A program made the translations under genes and the position numbers. A stretch of 64,000 bases of DNA from assembly GCF_003347495.1 (NCBI RefSeq), contig NZ_QCXY01000009.1, forward strand, positions 1-64,000. The letters are read 5' to 3'. How positions within the stretch are numbered: the stretch's first letter is position 1; each line of letters starts with the position of its first letter. The DNA comes from Pleomorphovibrio marinus (lineage in GTDB: Bacteria > Bacteroidota > Bacteroidia > Cytophagales > Cyclobacteriaceae). Below the pieces are notes generated by a model. The model did not search any database, was not told where the DNA came from, and was given only the letters and a program-made list of their open reading frames with translations. Below are positions 17,698-26,740 of the stretch, piece by piece.

Positions 17698-18384
17698 ATG
17701 GACATCAAGGTACATTTTCCCGATAACCCTAGACTCTTTTTAAAAAACCCCGAAAGTTCTAGTTTAGGCACCAAAATCGTTTCCGAGGGGATTAGGATGA
17801 TTAAGAAGCATGGCTTGGAAAACTTCACCTTTAAAAAGCTGGCAGATAAAACAGGGAGTACAGAGGCGTCCATCTATCGGTATTTTGAAAGTAAACATCA
17901 TTTGCTGGTATACTTGATATCCATTTATTGGGAAGTTTTGCAAATTAAAATCTTGTTTAACACGCAAAATATATCCGAACCCTGGGTTAAAATAGACAAG
18001 TTGATCATGGTCATTACAAATGTGCTGGAGGTGGCTCCAAACATCATCAATGTAAACTTAAAAGACCTACACGAAATAGTCATTTGTGAGTCTTCCAAAA
18101 CCTATTTGACAAAAAAGGTAGATGAAGAGGACAAAGAAGGGTTTTTCGTTTCCTATAAGAAACTGGTTTTTGCACTTTCTGAGATTTTGAAAGAAGCAAA
18201 CCCCCATTATCCCTACCCAAGGGCGCTGGCTGTTAACCTTTTGGAGACTACTTATGAGCAATACTATTTCAGTAATCATTTTGGGGAACTCACAGAGCTT
18301 GGTTCTGAGCGGCCAGATTCTCCTACAGTAAAAAGTTTCTTAGAGTCTCTAATTAAAGCTGTACTGATCTACAAGGAAAATTAA
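17698..18384 (+). CDS. TetR/AcrR family transcriptional regulator
   Basis: The 228-residue protein has a TetR-type helix-turn-helix at about residues 24-70: GIRMIKKHGLENFTFKKLA then TEASIYRYFESKHHLLVYLI, the classic recognition helix followed by Y-F-x-S-K. The helical C-terminal ligand-binding half does not point to an effector. It ends 11 bases from the convergent msrA stop codon. By position it may regulate the upstream DUF1275 gene, but this is only inference. Confidence 0.9.
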   Translation: MDIKVHFPDNPRLFLKNPESSSLGTKIVSEGIRMIKKHGLENFTFKKLADKTGSTEASIYRYFESKHHLLVYLISIYWEVLQIKILFNTQNISEPWVKIDKLIMVITNVLEVAPNIINVNLKDLHEIVICESSKTYLTKKVDEEDKEGFFVSYKKLVFALSEILKEANPHYPYPRALAVNLLETTYEQYYFSNHFGELTELGSERPDSPTVKSFLESLIKAVLIYKEN

Positions 18385-18395
18385 GATTAGGGTCC

Positions 18396-18971
18396 CTATT
18401 CCTTCTTGAGTTTGTCTAGATAATCCTTTCTGAATTTTTGGACTTTTGGCCTTATCACAAACTGACAATAGGGTTGGTGCCCGTTAAGATCAAAGTAGTT
18501 GCTATGATAATCCTCGGCGGGATAGAAGTTGACAAATTCCGTAAGTTCCGTAACAATTGGCGAATCAAACACCTTGTCCTTCTCAAGTCCTTTACTAACC
18601 CTTTCCGAAATCTCTTTCTGAGAAGGATTATGATAAAATATCGCCGACCTGTATTGCGGACCAATGTCAGCACCTTGCCTGTTTAAAGTGGTTGGGTCAT
18701 GGGTGGTAAAAAATACCTGAACCAACTCTTCAAAGGTAATGATTGTGGGGTCAAACTGGAGATGAACTACCTCAGCATGCCCAGTGGTACCCTCCACTAC
18801 CTGCTTGTAACTTGGTTTTTCAACATGGCCGCCTGAAAAGCCTGATTGAACTTTCTCCACTCCTTTTAATTGTTGGAATATTGCTTCTGTACACCAAAAA
18901 CATCCTGCACCAAAAGTTGCTGCTTCCAACCCATTGGCGATGGATAATTCAGTTTTAGGTAAATTAGTCAT
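18396..18971 (-). CDS. msrA: Peptide-methionine (S)-S-oxide reductase
   Basis: MsrA repairs oxidised methionine. The 191-residue protein carries the catalytic motif GAGCFWCTEA (Cys24, Cys27), then SGFSGGHVEKPSY and GTTGHAEVV, typical of the family, and QPYCQFVI near the C-terminus with a possible recycling cysteine. No signal peptide is visible, so it is probably cytoplasmic. It is the last gene of a three-gene minus-strand set with the DUF3253 and radical SAM genes, six bases after the DUF3253 stop. Confidence 0.95.
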   Translation of the reverse strand: MTNLPKTELSIANGLEAATFGAGCFWCTEAIFQQLKGVEKVQSGFSGGHVEKPSYKQVVEGTTGHAEVVHLQFDPTIITFEELVQVFFTTHDPTTLNRQGADIGPQYRSAIFYHNPSQKEISERVSKGLEKDKVFDSPIVTELTEFVNFYPAEDYHSNYFDLNGHQPYCQFVIRPKVQKFRKDYLDKLKKE

Positions 18972-18977
18972 GTCGGT

Positions 18978-19223
18978 TTATTTAATGCTTATTCTAACTG
19001 GTCCTGTAGGCAAAAAGTTTTTATCTGTTGTTGCCCCCTTTTGGGTGACCAGTATTTTATCTTCCTGAAAAAGTCGCATCATACTTTGCAATACATCAGG
19101 CATAAATTCTTCCCAGTCCTGAGGATATACCCACCTCACTACCTCAGATGGACAAATCGTAGATGGATGTCGCATCTTTGCCAATTCTAAAATCGCCACA
19201 TCTAGGATGTTTTCCTCCTTCAT
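18978..19223 (-). CDS. DUF3253 family small protein
   Basis: The 81-residue protein has the compact DUF3253 pattern: ILDVAILELAKMRHPSTICPSEVVRW, then W-E-E-F-MPDVLQSMMRLFQEDKILVTQKG and a PTGPVRI ending. The fold is expected to be a winged helix, but no function is established. It overlaps the upstream radical SAM gene by four bases (ATGA), so translation is probably coupled, and msrA follows after six bases. Confidence 0.82.
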   Translation of the reverse strand: MKEENILDVAILELAKMRHPSTICPSEVVRWVYPQDWEEFMPDVLQSMMRLFQEDKILVTQKGATTDKNFLPTGPVRISIK

Positions 19224-20278
19224 TTGAATAGTCTAGTTTGTTTTCCTGCAATAAACTGGGAAAGGTCTTGTATAGGCATTTTCCTATCTAATAAATATTT
19301 CTTTACCGCCTGACGAAATACATGCTGGATCAGGCTCGCCAGTTCGCCCTCTCCTTTAATCCTTCTTCCCCATTCCGAATCATTAGCCTTTCCTCCATGC
19401 AAACTTTCGATTTGATGCATCACCTTCTCTGCGCGTTCGGGGAAATGGGTTTGCAACCAATTCTGGAAAATTTGCCTAACTTGGCCATTAAGCCTTATCA
19501 CTGTATATCCTGCCTTTCTAGCTCCTGCGGCAGCCGCATCTCTGATTATGGCAGTAATATCCTCCGAATTAATAGTGGGTATAATTGGAGCAACCATGAT
19601 GCCACAAGGCACCCCTGCGGTATCGAATTTTTCGATCAGCCCCAATTTCTTCTGTGCAGTTGCTGTCCTAGGCTCAAGTATTGCCTTTAATTTGGGGTCA
19701 AGGTGGTTTATGGAAAAGTACACATGCACTATATTCCTCTCTGCCAGAGCCTTTAAAAGGTCTAAATCTCGCTCTATCAACGTATTCTTTGTTATGACAC
19801 TAACCGGGTGGCCATATTCAAGACAAAGGGACAGGATTTTGCGAGTCAGTTGGTATTTCTTCTCTGCGGGTTGGTAGCAGTCGGTATTTCCGGAAAGCAT
19901 TAAGGGTCGTGCCTGGTATCCGGGTCTGTCAAAGGTTTTTCTGAGCTGGGAGACGATGTCGTGTTTAACCAAAATATTGGTTTCAAACCCAAGCCCAGCA
20001 TCGTATCCCCAATATTGGTGCGAATTTCTTGCATAGCAATACACGCAGCCATGTTCACATCCTTGATAGGGATTTACAGAGTAGTTTAAAGGTAAGTCGG
20101 GGCTGTCATTTTTGCTCAATGCATTTTTAGTAGCCGTATGGATGAATTTTGTATGGGGTTTATCTGTCCATTTGGGTCGGTCTAGGCCCTCTAAGTGCTC
20201 CTGAACCTCTTCTGTTTTTGAGAAAACGTTCTTTGGCTGTATCCTGGCACCTCTTCCTTTGAGATTATCTTGTTTCAT
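19220..20278 (-). CDS. PA0069-type radical SAM protein (SPL-like)
   Basis: The 352-residue protein (ATG at 20278, MKQDNLKGRGARIQPKNVF) has the radical SAM cluster motif CEHGCVYCYAR (C-x3-C-x2-C), preceded by YSVNPYQGCEHGC as in spore photoproduct lyase-like enzymes. The opening KGRGARIQPKN is typical of the PA0069 subgroup. The function is unproven; repair or modification chemistry is inferred from the family. Its company with msrA suggests a damage-repair operon, again an inference. The TTG ten codons upstream is disfavoured. Confidence 0.9.
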   Translation of the reverse strand: MKQDNLKGRGARIQPKNVFSKTEEVQEHLEGLDRPKWTDKPHTKFIHTATKNALSKNDSPDLPLNYSVNPYQGCEHGCVYCYARNSHQYWGYDAGLGFETNILVKHDIVSQLRKTFDRPGYQARPLMLSGNTDCYQPAEKKYQLTRKILSLCLEYGHPVSVITKNTLIERDLDLLKALAERNIVHVYFSINHLDPKLKAILEPRTATAQKKLGLIEKFDTAGVPCGIMVAPIIPTINSEDITAIIRDAAAAGARKAGYTVIRLNGQVRQIFQNWLQTHFPERAEKVMHQIESLHGGKANDSEWGRRIKGEGELASLIQHVFRQAVKKYLLDRKMPIQDLSQFIAGKQTRLFK

Positions 20279-20342
20279 CCCAGGCAATTTAAAAAATAGC
20301 CATGTCAAATCCTGCTAATCCAAGGTGAATTGTATTCGGGGG

Positions 20343-20921
20343 TTAAACATTGCAGACCATGATAAACACAGGTGGGAAGTTCCTGAAAGTAAATGTGGTC
20401 CTGATCTCTTTAAAATAACTGGAAAATTGAAATTTCAGCAAATAGGAATAACATATCTGGATAAAAGACCCATCCGGCCTAAGGCATTCGCTGCTTTTTT
20501 GGTAAATGAGGTTTCTGGATGGCTGGGGGATTAGGCTGAAGGGCAGGGAGGACAAGATTAAATCTGCTTTTCTTCCATCAAGATATTTATCCAGGTTTTC
20601 AGCAGAATCGCAGATGATTTCTACATTTTTTGTGGCAAATCGCTTTTTAAGGTTTTCGCAGAAATTTTCGCTAATCTCAAATACCAATAAGGTTGCGTCC
20701 TCATCCATCCGCTGCAAAATACCATGGGTAATACTGCCATCCCCTCCCCCCATCTCCACTATGATTTTAGCACCACTAAAGTCAGCAAAAGAGAGCATTT
20801 TATTAACCAAAGGTTTAGAACTAAAAGTAATGGCCCCTGTGGTCTTTATATTGGTAAACAGTTCCTTGAAAAGCGAGCCTTTGTTCATATTAGGAGTAAA
20901 ATTATCAATGAATTTAGTCAT
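20343..20921 (-). CDS. Phospholipid N-methyltransferase-like SAM methyltransferase
   Basis: The 192-residue protein (ATG at 20921) opens with the pattern LFKELFTNIKTTGAITFSSKPLVNKM, typical of COG3963 PmtA-like enzymes. It has SAM motif I IIVEMGGGDGSITHGIL and motif IV ADLILSSLPFSLIP. Such enzymes methylate phosphatidylethanolamine or related lipids, but relatives of rRNA adenine dimethylases look similar, so the substrate is uncertain. It lies 64 bases upstream of the radical SAM gene on the same strand. Confidence 0.8.
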   Translation of the reverse strand: MTKFIDNFTPNMNKGSLFKELFTNIKTTGAITFSSKPLVNKMLSFADFSGAKIIVEMGGGDGSITHGILQRMDEDATLLVFEISENFCENLKKRFATKNVEIICDSAENLDKYLDGRKADLILSSLPFSLIPQPSRNLIYQKSSECLRPDGSFIQICYSYLLKFQFSSYFKEIRTTFTFRNFPPVFIMVCNV

Positions 20922-21000
20922 AATTCCGCAAATATTGGACCCACAAATTGCGGGTAGTTTTCCAGTCAATCAATTGAGAACCCAAAACTATGACTTTTTC

Positions 21001-21030
21001 TTGGTTTAGGCGGTAAATTGCGTAATTTTG
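21001..21030 (+). promoter_or_regulatory. Promoter for the amidohydrolase operon
   Basis: TTG (21001-21003), 19 bases, then TAATTTTG (21023-21030) matches the Bacteroidota promoter consensus with ideal spacing. It implies a leader of about 120 bases before the ATG at 21158. Confidence 0.6.
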
Positions 21031-21157
21031 AAAGTTCATTTTTAGAAGTTCCAACATGGAAAAATGCCTTCCTTCCCAAAATTAGCCGTCTTGACAAAAA
21101 GAGATTTAGCTTCAAATTAAATTAATAACTAATTTTAAAACCCTAGTTTGCTGTAAA

Positions 21158-22828
21158 ATGGCCCACGACAAACCATCTGTTCTTCTTTTTTTTATCTTCT
21201 TGGCAACTTGGGGAATCCACCCAAGGCCTACCATGGCCCAAAGTGATCCCTCAGGAAGCAAGAGGGTCACGGATGTTTTTGTGATTACAGGGGCCACTTT
21301 AATCCCGAGTCCTGGGCAACTTTTAGAAGGCCATAAAATACTTTTTGAGAAAGGGATAATTATGGCGATAGGCAAAGACTTCTCCGTTCCCGCTAATGCT
21401 CAAGAAATTAAGGCCGATTCCCTGTTTGTATATCCGGGGCTAATAGAACTGGCCAACAAAACTGGTGTCAGCAAACCCAAGATACCTGAAAGACCCGATG
21501 ATTTTGACCCCAGTAACCCTCCTGCCATTTTTGCTGGAATCCATCCCTATGAAAATGTGCTGGACCACTATGATCCCGAATTTTCCCATAATGCCGAGTG
21601 GCGCAAGATCGGCATAGTCATTTCTCACAAAATACCGATGGGTGAAGGGTTCCTTCCTGGTCAAACCGCACTTGTGGTTTACGGCAACCCCAAACTTCCT
21701 AACAGGGTAAAAGAGGGCACGTCCCTATACGCAAGGTTTCACACGGTTTCGGGACTTTATCCCACCACCCCTCTTGGGGTAATGGCAAAACTCAGGGAAT
21801 TGATGCAAAACGCCAGGCTTTTAGAAGACCATCAGAGGTTGTTTGCCTCCCAACAAGGAGTTAGAATTCCAGAAAGAAACAAGGTTTTGGAGGCGTTTCA
21901 ACCTGTGGTTAAGGGAGAAAAACCCTTGCTTTTCGAAGTGGGTAGTGAATTGGATATCCTCAAATTGCTTAGATTAAAAGAAGAGTTAAACTTTGACTTG
22001 ATCCTAACAGGGATAGATGAAGGAGAGGCCTTAATTCCTGTCATCAAAAAAGCTGGCGTAGGGGCAGTGCTGACCCTCAATTTACCAGAGGATCCCAGTG
22101 CCTCTGAGGATTGGGAAGAAAGCGAAGACCAAGAAATAAAAAAACGCAACGAAAGAATTTTAGAGGCATATAGAGATAGGTTAAGGCTAGCGGGAAAATA
22201 CGAAGAGGCAGGAATTCCCTTCGCGTTTTCCACAAAACATCTGAGAAAGGACAGTTTCTATAAAAGCCTAAGGCTCCTTATCGAAAATGGCCTCTCCCAA
22301 GAGGGTGCTTTGTCTGCATTGACCATTCATCCTGCCAAAATGTATGGGATAGATGAAATTGCGGGAGACCTGGCGACCGGGAAAATGGCGAACATGATCA
22401 TCACCACAGACACCCTTTTCAGCGAGGACATGCAAATCAAATATGTGATAGCAGATGGGTATGTTTTTGAATACGAACCAAAGGAAAAGGAAACTGCGGA
22501 TTCAGAGGAGACTTGGAAATACGAAACAAGTACGCGTGCAGGAAAATCAACCGGAGAAATTTTCATCAAAAGAGAACAGGGAAAATTAAAAGGAAAGATA
22601 TCCTATGACGATCCGGAGGGATCTGGAAAAAAGAAAACCGACCTAAAGGACTTAAAGGTATCCTCTGGTCATATGAGTTTTGATTTCGAGGTGGTTGCAG
22701 GTGGCAATAATTTAGAAATAAGGGTGGAGGGTACTATTTCAGGAGGTAAATTTGATGGTAATATGAACATTTTGGGATTCAGTACAGTACCGTTTAAAGC
22801 AACAAAAATCGAGAATCCGAAGAAATGA
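21158..22828 (+). CDS. Exported amidohydrolase-like protein lacking the HxH metal motif
   Basis: The 556-residue protein has a signal peptide (about 1-27, ending TMAQ) and an amidohydrolase scaffold: VFVITGATLIPSPGQLL, then VYPGLIELANKTGV where active enzymes have PG-x-ID-x-H-x-H. The C-terminal half has ALTIHPAKMYGIDEIAGDLATGKMANMII, the usual family ending, and then about 100 extra residues of beta-rich sequence. Because the first metal ligands are missing, hydrolase activity is doubtful. Its ATGA stop/start overlap with the next gene shows translational coupling to a paralogue that keeps the motif. Confidence 0.85.
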   Translation: MAHDKPSVLLFFIFLATWGIHPRPTMAQSDPSGSKRVTDVFVITGATLIPSPGQLLEGHKILFEKGIIMAIGKDFSVPANAQEIKADSLFVYPGLIELANKTGVSKPKIPERPDDFDPSNPPAIFAGIHPYENVLDHYDPEFSHNAEWRKIGIVISHKIPMGEGFLPGQTALVVYGNPKLPNRVKEGTSLYARFHTVSGLYPTTPLGVMAKLRELMQNARLLEDHQRLFASQQGVRIPERNKVLEAFQPVVKGEKPLLFEVGSELDILKLLRLKEELNFDLILTGIDEGEALIPVIKKAGVGAVLTLNLPEDPSASEDWEESEDQEIKKRNERILEAYRDRLRLAGKYEEAGIPFAFSTKHLRKDSFYKSLRLLIENGLSQEGALSALTIHPAKMYGIDEIAGDLATGKMANMIITTDTLFSEDMQIKYVIADGYVFEYEPKEKETADSEETWKYETSTRAGKSTGEIFIKREQGKLKGKISYDDPEGSGKKKTDLKDLKVSSGHMSFDFEVVAGGNNLEIRVEGTISGGKFDGNMNILGFSTVPFKATKIENPKK

Positions 22829-24201
22829 AAAGTGCTTTGATATATATTGCTTTCTCTCTATCAGCTATTTTCTTAATGGCAGCTTCTGAAAGACCGCCTA
22901 AAGGAAGTATTGTTATACGAAACGGAAACCTGCTGACCATTACCAATGGGTTATTGGAGGCCACCGACCTCTGGATTGAAGATGGAGTTATAAAAAAAAT
23001 AGGAAAAGAACTGAAGGTGCCCTCTGGTATTAGCAGCATTGATGCTACAGGAAAATACGTGATGCCTGGGATTATTGATGCCCATTCTCATATAGCCTTG
23101 GAGACCGTCAATGAAGCTTCCAGCCCCATTACTTCGGAGGTATGGATGGGTGACGTTGTCGATCCATTTGATATTTCCATATACAGGGCACTGGCCGGGG
23201 GAGTTACTGTATCCCATGCCATGCACGGATCCGCAAACGCCATAGGGGGACAAAACATCACCTTAAAACACCGTTATGGCAATAAGGAACCCTCTGGCCT
23301 TTTTATGAACGAAGCACCAAGGACTATAAAGTTTGCTTTGGGTGAAAACCCTACAAGGGTACATGGCAGAGGCAAAAACATACAACCAAAATCCAGAATG
23401 GGTGTAGAGGCGGTAATTCGGAATGGCTTTGAAGAGGCAAAACAATATACAAAGCGGTGGGAGGAATACGAAAAAAACAAAGGGAAAGAAGTGCCTCCTT
23501 CTTATAACCTCCGGTTAGAAACCTTGAGGGATGTCTTAGATGGAAAAATAATCATACATTGCCACTCTTATAGGGCAGACGAAATTTACATGCTTATTCA
23601 GGTTTGCAAAGAATATGGGATCGACAAGATCGTGTTTTCCCATGTAAACGAGGGATTTAAAGTAGCTCCGGAACTGGCGAAATACTCTATGGGAGCATCC
23701 GTGTTTTCGGATTGGTGGGCTTATAAGTTTGAGGTTTATTATTCCACCGCATATAATGCTGCTATACTTACCAGGAATGGGGTGCTAACCTCAGTAAACT
23801 CGGACTCTGGAGAAGTAATCAGGCACCTTTACCATGAGGCCGGGAAATCCCAGAAATACGGGGATCTCTCAGATGAAGAAGCTTTATCCCTTATTACCAT
23901 AAACCCCGCAATCCAACTGGGCATCGATCAATGGGTGGGTTCCTTGGAAGAAGGAAAACATGGTGATATAGCAATATTTGACCGGCATCCCCTTTCCATT
24001 TATGCCATTCCTGAAATGACTTTCATTGAGGGGGTAAAATACTTTGACCGGCACGAGGACGAAACGGATCAACGACTAAAGGTGGATCCCAGGGAAAAAG
24101 TGGAAGCTGTTTACTTGTATCAGGAGACCCACAATTGCATGCGGGACGTGGATTTCTTTTTCACTAATTTTGGCAGGAACCTTTTTGAACACAAACATTG
24201 A
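22825..24201 (+). CDS. Amidohydrolase family protein with intact metal ligands
   Basis: The 458-residue exported protein (signal-like start MKSALIYIAFSLSAIFLMAA) has the canonical PGIIDAHSHIALE, a second histidine set in IIHCHSYRADE and VFSHVNEG, and the aspartate in SVNSDSGEVIRHLY. The end SLEEGKHGDIAIFDRHPL is the usual amidohydrolase tail. Relatives are often annotated imidazolonepropionase-like or prolidase-type, but the substrate cannot be read from sequence. It sits between two paralogues that lack the HxH motif. Confidence 0.92.
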   Translation: MKSALIYIAFSLSAIFLMAASERPPKGSIVIRNGNLLTITNGLLEATDLWIEDGVIKKIGKELKVPSGISSIDATGKYVMPGIIDAHSHIALETVNEASSPITSEVWMGDVVDPFDISIYRALAGGVTVSHAMHGSANAIGGQNITLKHRYGNKEPSGLFMNEAPRTIKFALGENPTRVHGRGKNIQPKSRMGVEAVIRNGFEEAKQYTKRWEEYEKNKGKEVPPSYNLRLETLRDVLDGKIIIHCHSYRADEIYMLIQVCKEYGIDKIVFSHVNEGFKVAPELAKYSMGASVFSDWWAYKFEVYYSTAYNAAILTRNGVLTSVNSDSGEVIRHLYHEAGKSQKYGDLSDEEALSLITINPAIQLGIDQWVGSLEEGKHGDIAIFDRHPLSIYAIPEMTFIEGVKYFDRHEDETDQRLKVDPREKVEAVYLYQETHNCMRDVDFFFTNFGRNLFEHKH

Positions 24202-24202
24202 T

Positions 24203-25513
24203 ATGGGTGAAATGCGAATTCTTCCTAAGATATGGCTACTAATTCTATTGGCACTACTGCCCATTTTAGGGAGTGCGCAAATAGACGGTGAGGTGATAAA
24301 AGCAGAATATGGAAGTTTTTTACTCAAAGGTGGAAACCTGGTAAGGGTCAGTGATTCGAATTTGGAGGACACGGATTTATTAATCAAAAATGGCAAAATA
24401 GAAGCCATAGGCAAGGGACTACCAGAAGAAAATGCTAGGGTAATCGACTGCACTGGAAAATATGTATACCCAGGTATGATAGATGCCGGAAGTAGGTTGG
24501 GGCTTGTGGAAATTAGCTCCTTGGAAGAAACGCAAGATTTTTTGGAATTAGGGGAGGTAACTCCCAATATGCAGGTTATTACTGCAGTCAACCCAAATGC
24601 AGTAGCCATACCCGTAACCAGGGTAAGTGGGGTAACCAGCAGTTTGGCAATTCCCCAGGGAGGTTTGTTTCCTGGCACTGCTGCTCTTATTCATCTACAT
24701 GGATACACCCCTGACCAAATGTTTGGGGGGTTTAAGGGAATTCTAATGAATTTCCCCTCTACAGCAAAAAGGGGGAATTATGACAAAAGGAGTGAGAACA
24801 CTATCAAAAGCGAAGCTAAAGAACAATTGGATAAAATAGATGCGATTTGGAAAAAAGCTGAAACGTATCACGGTATCAAAAGTGCAGGGGGCAGTACTGA
24901 TTATTACCCGGAGATGGAGCATCTTTCCAAAATTTTGGCAAAAGAAATCCCTCTTATCATAGAGGTAAACAGTGCAAAGGATATAAAAAGCTGCCTTGAG
25001 TGGATTGCCGACAAGGATATTAAAGTGATCTTCTCCGGAGTGGCAGAGGGATGGAGAGTGGCGGATAAAATTGCCGAAGCCAAGGTTCCGGTACTTACCG
25101 GGCCAATCCTGAGTTTGCCTACCAGGGAGTCGGATGCTTATGATGCTGTATATGCCAATCCGGGAAAAATGCTTAAAGCAGGGGTGAAAGTAGCCATCAG
25201 AACCAACCAGCAAGCCGAGAACACCAGAAATCTACCCTATCACGCTGGGTTTGCAGCTGCTTATGGCATGGGAAGAGAAGAGGCCCTGCGGGCGGTCACC
25301 CTGAGCCCAGCAGAAATATTCGGCTTGGATAATCTAATTGGCTCATTGGACGAGGGCAAATTAGCAAATCTGTTCGTTTCCGATGGGGACCCCTTCGAAA
25401 CCCAGACCAACATTACCCATGTTTTTATTCAGGGGTATAAAATCCCCATGACTAATCGTCATATCCGACTCTATCAGGAATTTTTGGAAAGAAAACCGGA
25501 ACTGCTGGAATAA
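24203..25513 (+). CDS. Exported amidohydrolase-like protein lacking the HxH metal motif (second paralogue)
   Basis: This 436-residue protein (ATG at 24203, or 24212) has a signal peptide ending about GSAQ. Its fold matches the family (LLKGGNLVRVSDSNL, YVYPGMIDAGSRLGLVE, AVTLSPAEIFGLDNLIGSLDEGKLANLFVSDGDPF), but DAGSRLG stands where D-x-H-x-H is expected. The start lies one base after the stop codon of the active-looking paralogue, so all three are one operon. It may form a heteromeric partner or bind substrate without catalysis. Confidence 0.87.
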   Translation: MGEMRILPKIWLLILLALLPILGSAQIDGEVIKAEYGSFLLKGGNLVRVSDSNLEDTDLLIKNGKIEAIGKGLPEENARVIDCTGKYVYPGMIDAGSRLGLVEISSLEETQDFLELGEVTPNMQVITAVNPNAVAIPVTRVSGVTSSLAIPQGGLFPGTAALIHLHGYTPDQMFGGFKGILMNFPSTAKRGNYDKRSENTIKSEAKEQLDKIDAIWKKAETYHGIKSAGGSTDYYPEMEHLSKILAKEIPLIIEVNSAKDIKSCLEWIADKDIKVIFSGVAEGWRVADKIAEAKVPVLTGPILSLPTRESDAYDAVYANPGKMLKAGVKVAIRTNQQAENTRNLPYHAGFAAAYGMGREEALRAVTLSPAEIFGLDNLIGSLDEGKLANLFVSDGDPFETQTNITHVFIQGYKIPMTNRHIRLYQEFLERKPELLE

Positions 25514-25564
25514 ACAAGTTACTTTCTTACCTAAATTGCCACTCCAACCTAAGCGGAATAAATC

Positions 25565-26728
25565 ATGAAACTTATATTGAATTGCACAGTATTTTTAAGC
25601 CTGTTCCTTTGGATAAGTTGCCAATCCCATAAAGAACGAACATACGTGGAACAGGTTAGTGAAGAATTGAAAAGAGAGTACGCACCCGACAAAAGAGTAG
25701 CCATATGGGATATTCATTATGAAAATGGTGTCCTTAAGGGGGAAACTAATCTCAAGGGGGCATATGAGAAGTTGTTAATCACCCTAGAAAGCCAAAACAT
25801 AAGTTTTGCGGACAGTATAAAGTTACTGCCTACAGCAGACCTGGGGGATAAGATCTTTGCATTGGTCACCATTTCGGTGGCAAATATCCGTAGCGAACCT
25901 AAACATTCTGCCGAATTAGCTACACAGGCACTGATGGGGACCCCTCTGAAGGTCTTAAAAAAACAGGAAAATTGGTATCTTGTACAAACGCCAGAAGGCT
26001 ATATTTCATGGGTAGATGCCGCGGGTATACACTTGATCAGTGAAGAAGAGTTGGCAAAATGGGAAAAAGGGCCAAAAGTGGTGAGCACCGAGATGATCGG
26101 ATACATTTACGAAAATGATGAAGAAGCCGAACCCATCAGTGACATTACCGCGGGAAACATTCTGGCATTATTGGAAGAAACGGAGTTTTCCTTTGAGGTT
26201 CAACTGCCTGATGGAAGAAGTGGTTTTGTTCCAAAACTTTCCATGCTTCCCTTTGAGGAGTGGATATCGAGCAGGGAACTATCCGATGAAAACCTGATCC
26301 GTACAGCAAAGAACATGATGGGAGCTCCCTACCTTTGGGGGGGTACTAGTCCTAAGGGGGTGGATTGCAGCGGGTTTACCAAAACCATTTACTTTCTCAA
26401 CGGGATGGTCATCCCTAGAGACGCCTCCCAGCAAGTAAAGGAGGGAGAGGAAGTGGATTCCGAGAAAAATTGGGCCAACCTTGAAGTAGGGGATCTTTTG
26501 TTTTTTGGGAGATCGGCCACGGCCGACCAACCAGAAAGGGTGGTACATGTAGGAATGTGGATAGGAAATGATTCCTTTATCCACAGTCGTGGACTGGTAA
26601 GAATCAGCTCATTTAACCCCGATGACCCGAACTATGATGAATACGAATTGAACAGGTACCTAAGAACGAAAAGAATAAGAAACAAAAGTGGCGAAAACCT
26701 ATGGCCCGTGAACCTACTGATTCAATAA
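25565..26728 (+). CDS. NlpC/P60 family cell-wall hydrolase lipoprotein
   Basis: The 387-residue protein begins with a lipoprotein signal (lipobox-like LWISC near residue 19), so it is probably anchored in the outer membrane. Two SH3b-like modules (about 95-230, AFVTISVANIRSEPKH and a later TAGNILALLEETEF) precede the NlpC/P60 peptidase domain: the catalytic cysteine in VDCSGFTKTIYF, the histidine in VVHVGMWIG, and the next in SFIHSRG. It should cut peptidoglycan stem peptides or related gamma-D-Glu linkages. It lies 51 bases past the third amidohydrolase and 12 before the M28 peptidase, suggesting cotranscription. Confidence 0.93.
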   Translation: MKLILNCTVFLSLFLWISCQSHKERTYVEQVSEELKREYAPDKRVAIWDIHYENGVLKGETNLKGAYEKLLITLESQNISFADSIKLLPTADLGDKIFALVTISVANIRSEPKHSAELATQALMGTPLKVLKKQENWYLVQTPEGYISWVDAAGIHLISEEELAKWEKGPKVVSTEMIGYIYENDEEAEPISDITAGNILALLEETEFSFEVQLPDGRSGFVPKLSMLPFEEWISSRELSDENLIRTAKNMMGAPYLWGGTSPKGVDCSGFTKTIYFLNGMVIPRDASQQVKEGEEVDSEKNWANLEVGDLLFFGRSATADQPERVVHVGMWIGNDSFIHSRGLVRISSFNPDDPNYDEYELNRYLRTKRIRNKSGENLWPVNLLIQ

Positions 26729-26740
26729 CCACCACCAACC

